NCBI RefSeq assembly: GCF_000005825.2
Contig: NC_013791.2
Coordinates: 1,240,001 to 1,304,000 of the forward strand
Direction of reading: 5' to 3'
Source: Alkalihalophilus pseudofirmus OF4
GTDB taxonomy: Bacteria; Bacillota; Bacilli; Bacillales; Bacillaceae_D
DNA: 64,000 nucleotides
The position numbers and the translations under genes were made by a program. The notes below the pieces were generated by a model that did no database searches, was not told where the DNA came from, and worked only from the letters and a program-made list of their open reading frames with translations. Shown here piece after piece: positions 16,679 through 26,346 of the stretch; the stretch's first letter is position 1, and every line of letters begins with the position of its first letter.

Positions 16679-16724
16679 ACCAGCCTATGATTAATTCATT
16701 TTAATCATTCGGCTGGTCTTTTTC
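16679..16724. terminator. Terminator between the YtkA-like gene and the histidine kinase
   Basis: ACCAGCC (16679-16685) and GGCTGGT (16711-16717) with an inner TGATTAA/TTAATCA stem, followed by CTTTTT. It overlaps the last codons of the convergent kinase gene. Confidence 0.8.
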
Positions 16725-18122
16725 ATCTGCAATAGGTAAACAGATCGTTACAGTTGTCCCTTTCCCCAACTCGCTCTCATAATGTATCGTTCCATTATGT
16801 TTTTCAATAATCGCTTTTGAAATAGCTACCCCAAGACCTGTGCCGCCGTATTTTCTTGTGCGAGCATCATCTGTTCTGTAAAAACGTTCACCTAAATGTA
16901 CGAGTGCTTCCTTAGACATTCCAGCTCCCGTGTCTGTGATCATTATTTTACAGATGTTTGCACGTTCAAGAGTTAAAGTGCGTGTAATAGAATCACCGCT
17001 TTGACAATGATGCAAGCTGTTTTGTATAAGGTTATGCAGCACTTGTTTGATTCGGTTTGGGTCGATCAATGCAATAATGGATTCATCACTAGATGTAATA
17101 ATCTCAATTCCTTTTTTTCTCGCACTAGGTAAATAAGAGGCAGCCGCTTCATCAATAAGAGCAGAAAGAACAGTCGGTTCCACTGAGAGAACTTCTTGTT
17201 CACCTTGAATTTTTGCAAGGTCCAATAAGTCATTCACCAGCTTACTAAGCCGGTCTGATTCATTATGAATAATAGAAACAAATTCTTTTTGATCCTCTCT
17301 TAATTGTTCGTCTTCAAGTAGTACTTCACTATATCCTTTAACGTAACTTAGCGGAGTTCTTAACTCATGTGAGACATTTGAGAGGAAGGTCTGCTTTCTT
17401 AAATCTTCCTTTTCTAGTGCATTGGCCATCTCATTAAAGGAATGTCCCAGCTGCCCTAATTCATCACTTGTGTGAATAGGAACCCTGCTGCTAAAATCCC
17501 CTGCAGCAATCTTTTTTGTGGCAAGCTGCATCGTCGTTAACGGCTTAGTTACATAAGTTGTGAACCTTGAACCTGATAAATATAAAATAACAAACAACAC
17601 TAAGATTAAGAGGACGAGCACAGGTACAGCTGGTAGAAACACTTCCTGAATTGACGAGACAGGAACATATACATATAATATGCCATCTAACACACGATCC
17701 TCTACTAATGGAGTGACAACAGCTAATACATTACGGTCAATTCGTTCTTCATACCCCATTTTGACGAGGTATTCCCCGTTTAATAGCTGTCTGCGCTCTT
17801 CCTCTGAAATAAAGGTTTGATAGTCAATCTCAAAAGGAAGACAGGCGCTCAATTCCCGCGGGTTTTGAACGACGTATATCTGAGTTGTAGACACATCGTT
17901 ATGAGCTTCTGCCCTCTGAATGAAATCCTCGTTTAGTTCACCCGGAGTATGCTGTGTTGCTAGATTACGGCCAAGTGAGAGCAGCCGTTCTTCCTCTGTA
18001 CCGACATACACTTCTTGATAGATATAGGAAACTAACAATACGGACACTAAAATGGAACCGTACGTAAAGGTAAGTAAAAATGCCCACACCTTTTTATGAA
18101 AAGACCAAGAATTCCACTTCAT
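16701..18122 (-). CDS. Membrane sensor histidine kinase
   Basis: Sensor of the adjacent two-component system, 473 residues. TM1 at about 12-32, an extracytoplasmic domain of ~130 residues, TM2 at about 165-185, HAMP (about 187-240), HisKA with H-box NVSHELRTPLSYVKGYS (about 248), and a HATPase domain with N-box NLIQNSLHH, DTGAGMS and GGTGLGVAISKAI. Its start overlaps the response regulator stop (ATGA). The third partner upstream is a beta-propeller lipoprotein, a possible extracellular input, but this is inference. The signal is unknown. Confidence 0.9.
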   Translation of the reverse strand: MKWNSWSFHKKVWAFLLTFTYGSILVSVLLVSYIYQEVYVGTEEERLLSLGRNLATQHTPGELNEDFIQRAEAHNDVSTTQIYVVQNPRELSACLPFEIDYQTFISEEERRQLLNGEYLVKMGYEERIDRNVLAVVTPLVEDRVLDGILYVYVPVSSIQEVFLPAVPVLVLLILVLFVILYLSGSRFTTYVTKPLTTMQLATKKIAAGDFSSRVPIHTSDELGQLGHSFNEMANALEKEDLRKQTFLSNVSHELRTPLSYVKGYSEVLLEDEQLREDQKEFVSIIHNESDRLSKLVNDLLDLAKIQGEQEVLSVEPTVLSALIDEAAASYLPSARKKGIEIITSSDESIIALIDPNRIKQVLHNLIQNSLHHCQSGDSITRTLTLERANICKIMITDTGAGMSKEALVHLGERFYRTDDARTRKYGGTGLGVAISKAIIEKHNGTIHYESELGKGTTVTICLPIADEKDQPND

Positions 18123-18814
18123 TCAATATCCACCAGCTTGTATCCAATTCCCCACACAGTTTGAATGACATTTCCGTATGGTTTAAGTTTCATTCGTAGT
18201 GTTTTTATGTGTGTATCAACGGTTCTCTCTGTTCCTTCATAATCAAGACCCCAGACGGAGGTGAGCAAATGCTCTCTTGTGAACACCTGACCTTGATGCT
18301 CAAATAAAAACAATAGCAAATCAAATTCTTTGACGGTAAGCGAAATTGGGATTTGATCGACTTTCACACTGCGGGCTTTTCGATTCAGTTGAATTCCTTC
18401 TAAAGAAAGAATCTCCCGTTCATCAATATGACCAATAATGTTTCTATTCCTTTGATAAGTTCTTCGTAACACCGCTTGAATGCGGGCAATTAGTTCCCCT
18501 TTACTAAAAGGCTTGCTTAAATAATCATCGCCGCCTAGCATTAACCCTTCAATGCGATCTTTTTCATCTGAGCGAGCTGTTAAAAAAATGACAGGGAGGG
18601 TTGATGTTTCTCTAAGTTTTTTTACGAAGTCAAAGCCATCCATCACTGGCATCATTACGTCTACGACTGCAAGATCAATTTGGTGTGAAGAGAGGAGGGA
18701 AATGGCTTCTTCTCCGTGGTCAGCTGTAATGGTCTCAAATCCTTCTTTTGTGAGGTGAAGCGTTAACAGACGCTGCATGGTTCGTTCGTCTTCTACGATT
18801 AGAATGGTAGGCAT
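18119..18814 (-). CDS. OmpR/PhoB-family response regulator
   Basis: A 231-residue regulator: receiver domain (1-120) with acidic pocket E8-D9, phospho-acceptor Asp52 (VVDVMMPVMDG), T/S in FLTARS and Lys in LSKPF, then a winged-helix DNA-binding domain (about 135-231: SLTVKEFDLLLFLFEHQGQV, VDTHIKTLRMKL). It partners with the downstream kinase and follows the lipoprotein gene with a 2-bp gap. Confidence 0.93.
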   Translation of the reverse strand: MPTILIVEDERTMQRLLTLHLTKEGFETITADHGEEAISLLSSHQIDLAVVDVMMPVMDGFDFVKKLRETSTLPVIFLTARSDEKDRIEGLMLGGDDYLSKPFSKGELIARIQAVLRRTYQRNRNIIGHIDEREILSLEGIQLNRKARSVKVDQIPISLTVKEFDLLLFLFEHQGQVFTREHLLTSVWGLDYEGTERTVDTHIKTLRMKLKPYGNVIQTVWGIGYKLVDIE

Positions 18815-18816
18815 GT

Positions 18817-19782
18817 CTACTTTGCCTCCTCTCGGATAGTTAAATCTAGCGGACCCTCTCCGACGTTAATCCTCTTTTGTGAGGTAAGAGTGTTTAGGTC
18901 AACGATTTCTACAGAGTTGCTATCATAGCCGGCGATAAATAGAAAGTCATCAAGTGCAGCCATAGTAAACGGGTTAGCTACTGTATCGATAATTGATTCC
19001 ACTTCATTTGTTTCAGGATTGATTTCACGAAGCTGATTTGAGCCATGGCTAAGAACAAGGATGGAATCGTCATGACTCAAGAAGGCAATTGGCATCGTTG
19101 GAGCAAATAGTTGACCTACTTTTTCTTGTCGTACGATATCAACAATTTCAATATGATTGGTTATGTCTGCACCACGTCCATGACCGCCTATCCAAACAAT
19201 TGACTCGTTAACCTTAATCATATCTGTAGCACGGTCAATACTAGGCAAGGTTGTAGTGACTTCGTTAGTGGATAGGTCGATAACAGAAATGCTCGTATCT
19301 TCATAATTTAGGGCATATAATGCATTCTCATGATGATAAAGGTATTGTGGTGAAGAACCGACTTCCATACGATTTATCACTTCACCATCCAACGATAAAA
19401 CGACAACTTCATTTTCTTCCCTTTGGGTGAGGTAAAGTTTGTTGTTAAGCAGCTTCAGATCATCTACGGCTGAAGAAACAGAAATCGATTGAACCTCTTC
19501 ACCTGTAGTAAGGTCATACACATACAGTGTAGAATGGATCGAGCTGTAGGTTAATAGCGTGTCGTGATCAAGTAATAACGTGCCAGATGCAGGGTGATCC
19601 AGATTCCAAGTCGTTATCAAATCATGCTTTGTGCCGTGAATAAAGCTTAAACTCTCATCAAAAGAATTGGTAACAATAACTACGGGTTCAGCGCTAGGAA
19701 GTCCTTCGTGTGAAAAAGGAGAGCAGCTGATAAGAATCAAAAGTGAACATGCTGTGAGTACGATCTTTATAGCAGAATACAT
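18817..19782 (-). CDS. Beta-propeller (YVTN-like) lipoprotein
   Basis: A 321-residue exported lipoprotein: signal peptide with lipobox LISC at about residues 17-20, then repeated segments of the type V.DL.T.E, such as LYVYDLTTGEEVQSI, ISVIDLSTNEVTTTL and VEIVDLNTLTSQKRI, spaced about 40 residues apart as in YVTN/SMP-30-like propellers. First gene of an operon with a response regulator and kinase (gap of 2 bp to the regulator). No enzymatic residues recognised; it could sense or scaffold. Confidence 0.8.
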   Translation of the reverse strand: MYSAIKIVLTACSLLILISCSPFSHEGLPSAEPVVIVTNSFDESLSFIHGTKHDLITTWNLDHPASGTLLLDHDTLLTYSSIHSTLYVYDLTTGEEVQSISVSSAVDDLKLLNNKLYLTQREENEVVVLSLDGEVINRMEVGSSPQYLYHHENALYALNYEDTSISVIDLSTNEVTTTLPSIDRATDMIKVNESIVWIGGHGRGADITNHIEIVDIVRQEKVGQLFAPTMPIAFLSHDDSILVLSHGSNQLREINPETNEVESIIDTVANPFTMAALDDFLFIAGYDSNSVEIVDLNTLTSQKRINVGEGPLDLTIREEAK

Positions 19783-19852
19783 AGCAATACTCCTTAGCTA
19801 AATTAAAATGGTAAAGCTTCTATCATTATAGACGAAAGTTGTGATGAAATAA

Positions 19853-19879
19853 TGAAAAGCACGCAGATTGTGCGTGCTT
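19853..19879 (-). terminator. Terminator of the second ger operon
   Basis: AAGCACGCA (19857-19865) pairs with TGCGTGCTT (19871-19879); on the minus strand the hairpin is followed by TTTT. It lies right after the gerAC-like stop codon. Confidence 0.8.
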
Positions 19880-20989
19880 AATTGATAATTCCATGTGTCA
19901 CAATCTCGGTTTTTGTGTGGGCATGTAATTCAATATTGGGATAGGCTTCTTTCCAATTGGTGTTTTTAAGCCATACATCACGTTCATACGCCATCAACTC
20001 TAGGCCTATTCCTAGTGCATCACAATTCGCTTCTTGAAGCTGCCTCATCGTTCGATTAGCTACATCTTGAAAATGCTTTCCGAGCTTCTCATTTAACTTG
20101 AGGGTGAGCTCGCGCTCGGTAAACCCGTCTTCAGGATATTCTACAGCATTCACTTTTATCGTAAGGTTAATATCAGCATGAATCCCGCCGGCTTCTTCAA
20201 CGACAGTTAAATCCTGATCAATTCCTACCACTTGAACGTTATAAAATCATTTAATCGAGGGTATTTGTCATCAGTTACTCTTACAGTGAAATTTGCTGTC
20301 CGTTTAAATTTGTCCATTAATAAAAGCAGCATCGTGCTCTCCTCAGTACCTAGGGCGCCAGCAAACTTTCGATCATTAAATAGAGCAATCTGATCACCAT
20401 GAATATCCTCTGAGTCGTCTCGAATACTCAAATAGGGCAAAATGACATCTTGCCCAGGATCAAAGAGAATTGGACATACAAATTGAATATTCGTAACTGG
20501 AAAAATAGTAGCTTGTTCACCTGCATCAATTAAGTCACGGAGATATTCACTAACTAAAGGATGATTTTCTACCTTTAACTTCAAGTAAGGTTCTGCTTTG
20601 CCCTTTGTAATTGCAATATTTGCATTTAAAGGGCTCCGTGGGTCACGGTAAAAGACATCAAGATAAGAATAGAGATCTGTTTTAGCTGCTTCATCACTAA
20701 TTAGGATGACTCGTGTTTTGGCAGCATCCAGTCTTCCGGATACTTCATGGTCAATATTTAATCTACTTTGTCTAGTTGTATTTCCTATTGCAGTAACACT
20801 TCTTGTTTGGGCTTGTTGGTCCTTTCCACTATCTGCGCTAGGAATGGTAACCGTTGTTCTGATGCGACCATCTTTTTCTAGATCAAAGGCGCCGCTGTAA
20901 ATTAATTGAATGTCTTTTAAATAGCGGCTGTCCCAACAGCCGCTCATTAATACAAGACAACATAGGAGTAAGATCATTTTTCTGATCAT
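19878..20989 (-). pseudogene. Frameshifted Ger(x)C lipoprotein gene (second copy)
   Basis: Two reading frames together make one germinant receptor C subunit. 20989-20225 encodes a lipoprotein signal (LMSGC) and the N-terminal two thirds, ending NDFITFKW. 20231-19878 continues with VVGIDQDLTVVEEAGGI to the normal C-terminus. The frames join if one A is restored in ATAACG (about 20238-20242), reading NDFINVQVVGID. So a single-base deletion, or a sequencing error, breaks the gene. Total intact length would be about 370 residues, normal for the family. The start overlaps the gerAB-like stop. Confidence 0.85.
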
Positions 20990-22119
20990 GTAGGAGACAC
21001 TCCTTTCTTTCCTGCTTTGCTGTCATTACTCTCTTTTCGTTTAAAAAGAATAGCAACTATTAAAATAATGAAAGGGAAAATGAAGGAAAAAACGCCCCCA
21101 ATGTTGCTAATCAGTTCAGAGATTGTCCCTATACGTAACACATTGTGGGGGGAAACGCTGATCAGGAATGTAATAAGACAAATACCCCACACAAACGGAC
21201 TGTAATTGGTTTTATTAAATAGAATAGCTGTCCCTAGTGAAGCAATATACAAATAACCTACAAAGGATGTTAAAACGGACACCATCCATACTGTAAGAAA
21301 AATTAAGTCTGTCCGTTCTAAGACGATAAAAGAAAATGATTTGATTAAATAAAGAATAGGCTCAGGGACCAAACCTATTTCTTCTGGACTGAAAAAGATG
21401 TAACAGGTAAAGGCCAAATAGGCATAAATCAGTGTAACTGTCACATTGGCGATCGTTGCGGCTTTTACTTTTGTTTTAATTGTCCCTTCAGTCGTAGCGA
21501 ACAATATAATAAATATTTCAAAGCCTAATAACGATAGCGTGGCAGCTTTTGCGCTCAACAAAATATTGGTCATTCCCGTATGACCAATCGGCAGCAGATA
21601 TCGATATTCAGCATGGGTAAAGGCAGTAATGGTTAATAAAATGACTAAAACTAACAGTACTGAAACAATTACGTGAAAGCGGGCAATGATACGCACATTC
21701 TCTTTCGTTAAGTACCATGCCGTAAAAACCGCTATTCCTACTTTAAGAAATTGGGGTGTGTTGGGGAACGCCCAAATAGTTAATACCGAGCTAAACAAGA
21801 TTAAGATAACCACTCCTACACTAATGAAATAAACCACATGAATCAGGATTAAAAATTTTCCAAGCCACTTGCCAAAAACGTTTTCCAAAATAATGTACAA
21901 ATTTGAATTCGGATACCGTTTAGAGATGAACATATAAATAAAGATGATGATCTGCACAGCAAGGCCAGCTAACAATATTGAGATCCAGCCATCTGTTTTT
22001 GCCCCTGCATCAAAGACAGAAAAGGGCATCGAAAGGACGCCGACACCTACTTGAGTTTGGATAACAAACAAAGCGAGCTGAGAAGGGGTAATCGTCATTT
22101 TTTGGTTTTGATTACTCAT
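20986..22119 (-). CDS. Germinant receptor B subunit homologue (second copy)
   Basis: A 377-residue APC-like membrane protein with about ten hydrophobic helices. The N-terminus has LFVIQTQVGVGVLSMPFSVF, the glycine-rich first helix of GerAB proteins. The reading frame is intact although both flanking subunits are broken, so a working receptor is unlikely unless the frameshifts are sequencing errors. Overlaps the gerAA-like stop and the gerAC-like start. Confidence 0.9.
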   Translation of the reverse strand: MSNQNQKMTITPSQLALFVIQTQVGVGVLSMPFSVFDAGAKTDGWISILLAGLAVQIIIFIYMFISKRYPNSNLYIILENVFGKWLGKFLILIHVVYFISVGVVILILFSSVLTIWAFPNTPQFLKVGIAVFTAWYLTKENVRIIARFHVIVSVLLVLVILLTITAFTHAEYRYLLPIGHTGMTNILLSAKAATLSLLGFEIFIILFATTEGTIKTKVKAATIANVTVTLIYAYLAFTCYIFFSPEEIGLVPEPILYLIKSFSFIVLERTDLIFLTVWMVSVLTSFVGYLYIASLGTAILFNKTNYSPFVWGICLITFLISVSPHNVLRIGTISELISNIGGVFSFIFPFIILIVAILFKRKESNDSKAGKKGVSPT

Positions 22120-23312
22120 TTTTTGCCCACCTTCTTGAATAGTCTTGTTGTTTGTTCTTTAGAGGTCTATAAGAAGCAGGCTTTAAATTCATTAACCAAA
22201 CTGGCATGCGGAGAAAGGTATCTTTAAGATCTTTCCATTGGAAAGGAGCAACAGGTGAAAAATAAGGAACACCAAAAGATTCCAATTTGCACAAATGGAT
22301 TAATAGAAGCATTCCTGCAAATGAAATACCAAAAAAGCCAAATGATGCAGCCGCAAACATAAATGGGAATCGTAATATTCGAACCGACGTGTTCATTTCT
22401 GTTGAAGGAACGACAAAGGCTGCGATGGCGGTTAATGCTACTACGATAATCATGACATTTGATACGAGACCAGCTGTTACAATCGCATCACCAATCACGA
22501 GACCTCCGACAATCCCGATGGTTTGTCCGATTGGAGATGGCAGTCTTACCCCGGCCTCTCGAATTAATTCAATGGTAAGCTCCATAATGATTGCCTCAAT
22601 AATAGGAGGATAGGGTATTTGTTCAACAGAGGCCTTAACAGGAAGAACAAGATCATTTGGAATGACTTCATAGTGAAATCCAACAACAGCGATATAGATA
22701 GCTGGAAGTAATATTGCAATCAGAAAACTCAAAATTCGAATCATTCTATAAAGGGTCCCAACAAAAAATCGGCTGTTGTAATCATCTGGTGATTGGTAAA
22801 AGGCAAAGAATGTGATTGGTGTCAAAATACAAGTAGGACTTCCTTCAATCATAATGGCGATCTGACCATCCATTATAGCAGCCATTGTACGATCTGGTCG
22901 TTCCGTATTTAACACTTGAGGAAAAGGAGAGAACGTAGAATCCTCTATAAATTCTTCAATAAATCCAGGACTAAAGGATGTCCATTTCAATCGATTCAAT
23001 ACGTTTTGTGATTTCTTGAACTAATTGAGGGTTAGCGATATTTTTCATATACACGATACAAACAGATGTGTTCGTATCTGTACCGAATTTGTGATAATGA
23101 ATAGCTAATTGCCTGCTTGAAATTCTTCTTCTTAGAAGGTGGACATTCGTCCCTAAATCTTCGACAAAACCCTCATGCGATCCACGCACAACCTTTTCAT
23201 TCATTGGTTCTGATGTATCCCGTTTAATAATACTTCCTGTATCAAGTAAATAAATCATTTCCTCTCCGTCGATCAGCAAAACAGACCTGCCTTCAAGCAG
23301 CGCTTCAATCAC
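22112..23312 (-). pseudogene. Truncated and frameshifted GerAA gene (second copy)
   Basis: The A subunit is in two frames: 23312-22971 (IEALLEGRSVLLIDGEE ... KRIESIEMDIL) and then SPGFIEEFIEDSTFSPFPQV through the membrane domain to 22112. Removing one T from CTTTAG (about 22975) joins them as MDILSPGFIEEF. Compared with the intact GerAA at 10.4-11.9 kb, about 98 N-terminal residues are also missing: upstream of 23312 the frame stays open to about 23430 but has no ATG, and the terminator of the next gene begins there. Two independent lesions argue for real decay. Confidence 0.85.
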
Positions 23313-23427
23313 CTTATTTTTTGAATTGGTAGGAACACTTATGCATGTTTTCTTGTCATTATCGTTTGCATAAATGGAGAATTCATGCAGAGGAGGAGAA
23401 GATTCATATTGGGAATTAAAGTATAAA

Positions 23428-23466
23428 AAAACAAGGACTCTTCAGGAAGAAGAAAGACCTTGTTTT
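23428..23466 (-). terminator. Terminator of the TSUP permease gene
   Basis: On the minus strand ACAAGG and CCTTGT flank an inner TCTTC/GAAGA pairing and are followed by TTTTTTT. It overlaps the last codons of the permease gene. Confidence 0.75.
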
Positions 23467-24311
23467 TTTTTGAGCCCTATAAATTTCTTTCCAATAAGGA
23501 AGAAGAAGATAAGGGCAAACGAGCTGATTATGGTTAAACCAATGATTGATAGTGAGAACGTGTTTGATAACACACTAACAATCATACACACATATAGAAT
23601 CCCTAATAGGTTTTTCATTTTCTTTTCGTTAAATAAACGAGTGGACCTAGCACCTATTGGAGCGCCTAAAAAGGTCCCTAGTATTAAGGCTAAGCCGATA
23701 CCGAAGTTGATCGGGCTCGATAAACTGTAAGAAATGAGACCTGCAGCTACGATAAATACAACGGAGGCTAAGCTGGTACCTACTGCTTGACTCGCTTTGA
23801 ATCCTAGTAACGATATAAGAAGAGGGACAATAAAGAATCCTCCGCTCACTCCTAGTGCAGATGAGATAAAACCGGCACCAAGGCCGATTAACCCTGCTAC
23901 AATCGCTGGCGGAAGCTTTTTCTTCGTGGACTGAATCTCTTTTTTTGCTGGAAATAATAATGAAAAGGCGAAGTAACTTAATAAAGCGATATAAAAAACA
24001 GAAATCACCGTTTCAGCAAAGCCCATAGAATCAAGCCGGATCATTAATGGATGAGCAATTTGCGTACCTATGATCCCTGTACAATTAAAAATAATCACAT
24101 AATACCAATTAATATTTTTTAACCTGAAGTGTGAGATCGCTCCAGAAATAGACGTTCCAAGGGAAAGCATAAGGCTTGTACCGATCACTGTAGTAGGCGG
24201 TAAGCCAAACATGAGCAATAAAGGCGTTAAAATAATTCCTCCTCCAATACCGAAAAAGCCAGAGAATACTCCAATTCCTACACCTAACAAAATAAATAAT
24301 AAATAGTCCAT
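23442..24311 (-). CDS. TSUP (TauE/SafE) family permease
   Basis: A 289-residue membrane protein with about eight helices. Family repeats are visible: GVFSGFFGIGGGIILTPLLL near the N-terminus and GLGAGFISSALGVSGGFFIV in the middle, the two-fold repeat of the family, plus GAPIGAR. TSUP proteins move sulfite, sulfoacetate, sulfate or other organic anions; the substrate here cannot be told. A purine-rich AGGAGG box precedes the start. It stands between the decayed ger operon and a divergently oriented kinase. Confidence 0.85.
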   Translation of the reverse strand: MDYLLFILLGVGIGVFSGFFGIGGGIILTPLLLMFGLPPTTVIGTSLMLSLGTSISGAISHFRLKNINWYYVIIFNCTGIIGTQIAHPLMIRLDSMGFAETVISVFYIALLSYFAFSLLFPAKKEIQSTKKKLPPAIVAGLIGLGAGFISSALGVSGGFFIVPLLISLLGFKASQAVGTSLASVVFIVAAGLISYSLSSPINFGIGLALILGTFLGAPIGARSTRLFNEKKMKNLLGILYVCMIVSVLSNTFSLSIIGLTIISSFALIFFFLIGKKFIGLKKKQGLSSS

Positions 24312-24489
24312 ACATACCTCCTGCCCTTTATTATATAAGATTTCACCAGTTTAAGGGGAAGAGATTAGGTTATTCGTAAAAAATGTCGGATGAGTGAGAA
24401 ATATGACTAACAAAAAAGGAAGGAATATAAAGAATTTTGCAGAACTTTACGTAATGCTAAATGTATTTAGTAAAGTTAGGAGAATGGGT

Positions 24490-26307
24490 ATGGTTGATAC
24501 AATATGGTGTGCGAGTGAAAATAGAACAAGAGTTGCTCAAGCCTTTTTAGATCGGAATGGAACAATTATTGAAATAAATCATAAATGGTCTGAACTATTT
24601 GGATTTAAGACAGGAGAATTGTTGTATACAAATATTAATGAAATGCTTGGAGACCGTTTATTTACTTCTGTTTTTTTTGAATCGGATCTATTCGAACCTA
24701 AGTTGCCTAATAAAGATTCGGTGCAGCAAAAATCTTCTCAAGTAAATGGAGACTTCTTTGCCGATTTAAAACAGTTTAAGAAACTTAAAGTACAAACTAA
24801 TGGGATATCCGGTATAGATACAACGTTGACATGTATATTAACACCCATTCAAATGAACGAACGTGAATATTTATTACAAGTTATGCAGAGTCATAGTGAA
24901 GATGCCGATACTGCCTTTCAACCAAATGAAGCATTTGCTAGAAAGATTCTTAACGGGATTAAAGACGGGATTATCACGATTAAGCTGGATGGGACCTTTT
25001 TATTTGTCAATGATAAAGCGGAAAGGCTGTTAGGGATGTCTGGGGAACAATTCAATGGAAGGGATTTTTGGTCGCTTTTACAAATGGATCAGCCTGGACT
25101 CTCTAAGAAGGTGTATGAGTTATTATCTGGAGAAGAAAGCATTCAAGTGGAATATTATATCGATGAGATGAAGGCATGGTACGATGTGCGAGCATATCGC
25201 ATTGAGGATCAAGTAACTTTGTATTTCACCGATTGTTCTAAACGAAAAGAGATGGAACATGATCTGCGTGAGAGTGAGAGGAGATATAAAAGTTTAGTCG
25301 AGCATACCCCAGAAACGATCTCCGTTCATGATGGGAGCAAGTTAATTTATATTAATCCTGCCGGAGAAAAGTTGTTTAAAGCAGCTAACAGAAAGGAGTT
25401 AATTAATAAAAAAATTGAAGCACTCTATAAAGCAGATGACTTTAAGCGGATTAGGGAAAACGCCAGATTGCTTCTGTCCGGAAAAAAGAAAATGACCACT
25501 TCTGTATTTGAGCTTCAATGTTTGGACGGTTCGAAAGTGGATGTAGAAGCAACGTCAACGGTCATTTTATTTAAAGGAAAGCCTGCTTTTAGAACAATCT
25601 TAAAAGATGTCTCTGAAAGAAACCGAATGGACGATTTAATTAGAAAGTCAGATAAATTATCTGTCGTTGCCCAGCTAGCAGCAGGAGTAGCACATGAAAT
25701 TAGAAATCCGTTAACAGCTATAAAAGGATTTCTACAGTTATTTCAGCGTGAAAAGGAATTTAATGAACAATTCTTAGATTTAGTAATGGAAGAATTGGAA
25801 CGAGTTGAATCAATTATCTATGAATATTTAACCTTGGCAAAACCAAACCATGAATCGACTTTTGACAACCTACACTTGCAGCCGCTTGTAAATAAAGTCA
25901 TGACGTTAGTAGAGACACAATCTATTATGAAAAATGTACAGATTGATTTTGAATATGAAAACGTTCCTCCTATCTGCGGCTCTGAAAAGCAATTAAAACA
26001 GGTCTTGCTGAATTTAATAAAAAATGCGATAGAAGCTGTTGATGTGAACGGGGAAATAGTCATTAGACTGCTAAATCACGCAGAGGATCAGATTTGTATC
26101 CAAATTGAAGATAATGGCTGCGGCATTTCTAGTGAACGGATTGCGCGATTAGGGGAACCATTTTACTCAACAAAAGAGAAAGGAACAGGTCTTGGCCTCA
26201 TGGTTTGCTATAAAATCATTGAACATCACCAAGGGATCTTAACGATTCATAGTGAAGAAGGAGCAGGGACAAGAATTGACGTCATTCTTCCCGTTTATGA
26301 AGGATAA
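24490..26307 (+). CDS. Multi-PAS sensor histidine kinase (sporulation-kinase type)
   Basis: A soluble kinase of about 605 residues: PAS1 (about 15-90, FLDRNGTIIEINHKWSELF), PAS2 (about 165-260, LDGTFLFVNDKAERLLGMS), PAS3 (about 270-385, GSKLIYINPAGEKLFK), HisKA with the VAHEIRNPLTAIKGFLQL box, and HATPase with NLIKNAIEAV, DNGCGIS and GTGLGLMVCYKI. The GFLQL type of H-box is characteristic of KinA/KinE-like phosphorelay kinases. No membrane helices. The frame is open from GTG 24394, but TTAGGAG at about 24476-24482 sits 7 bp before ATG 24490, my preferred start. No response regulator is adjacent, as expected for phosphorelay kinases. Confidence 0.82.
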   Translation: MVDTIWCASENRTRVAQAFLDRNGTIIEINHKWSELFGFKTGELLYTNINEMLGDRLFTSVFFESDLFEPKLPNKDSVQQKSSQVNGDFFADLKQFKKLKVQTNGISGIDTTLTCILTPIQMNEREYLLQVMQSHSEDADTAFQPNEAFARKILNGIKDGIITIKLDGTFLFVNDKAERLLGMSGEQFNGRDFWSLLQMDQPGLSKKVYELLSGEESIQVEYYIDEMKAWYDVRAYRIEDQVTLYFTDCSKRKEMEHDLRESERRYKSLVEHTPETISVHDGSKLIYINPAGEKLFKAANRKELINKKIEALYKADDFKRIRENARLLLSGKKKMTTSVFELQCLDGSKVDVEATSTVILFKGKPAFRTILKDVSERNRMDDLIRKSDKLSVVAQLAAGVAHEIRNPLTAIKGFLQLFQREKEFNEQFLDLVMEELERVESIIYEYLTLAKPNHESTFDNLHLQPLVNKVMTLVETQSIMKNVQIDFEYENVPPICGSEKQLKQVLLNLIKNAIEAVDVNGEIVIRLLNHAEDQICIQIEDNGCGISSERIARLGEPFYSTKEKGTGLGLMVCYKIIEHHQGILTIHSEEGAGTRIDVILPVYEG

Positions 26308-26316
26308 TAAGCATAA

Positions 26317-26346
26317 AAGAACATGATCACTCATGTTCTTTTTTAG
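26317..26346. terminator. Bidirectional terminator between the kinase and PilZ gene
   Basis: AAGAACATGA (26317-26326), loop TCAC, TCATGTTCTT (26331-26340), then TTTTT; A-rich sequence on the other side suits the minus-strand gene as well. Confidence 0.88.
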
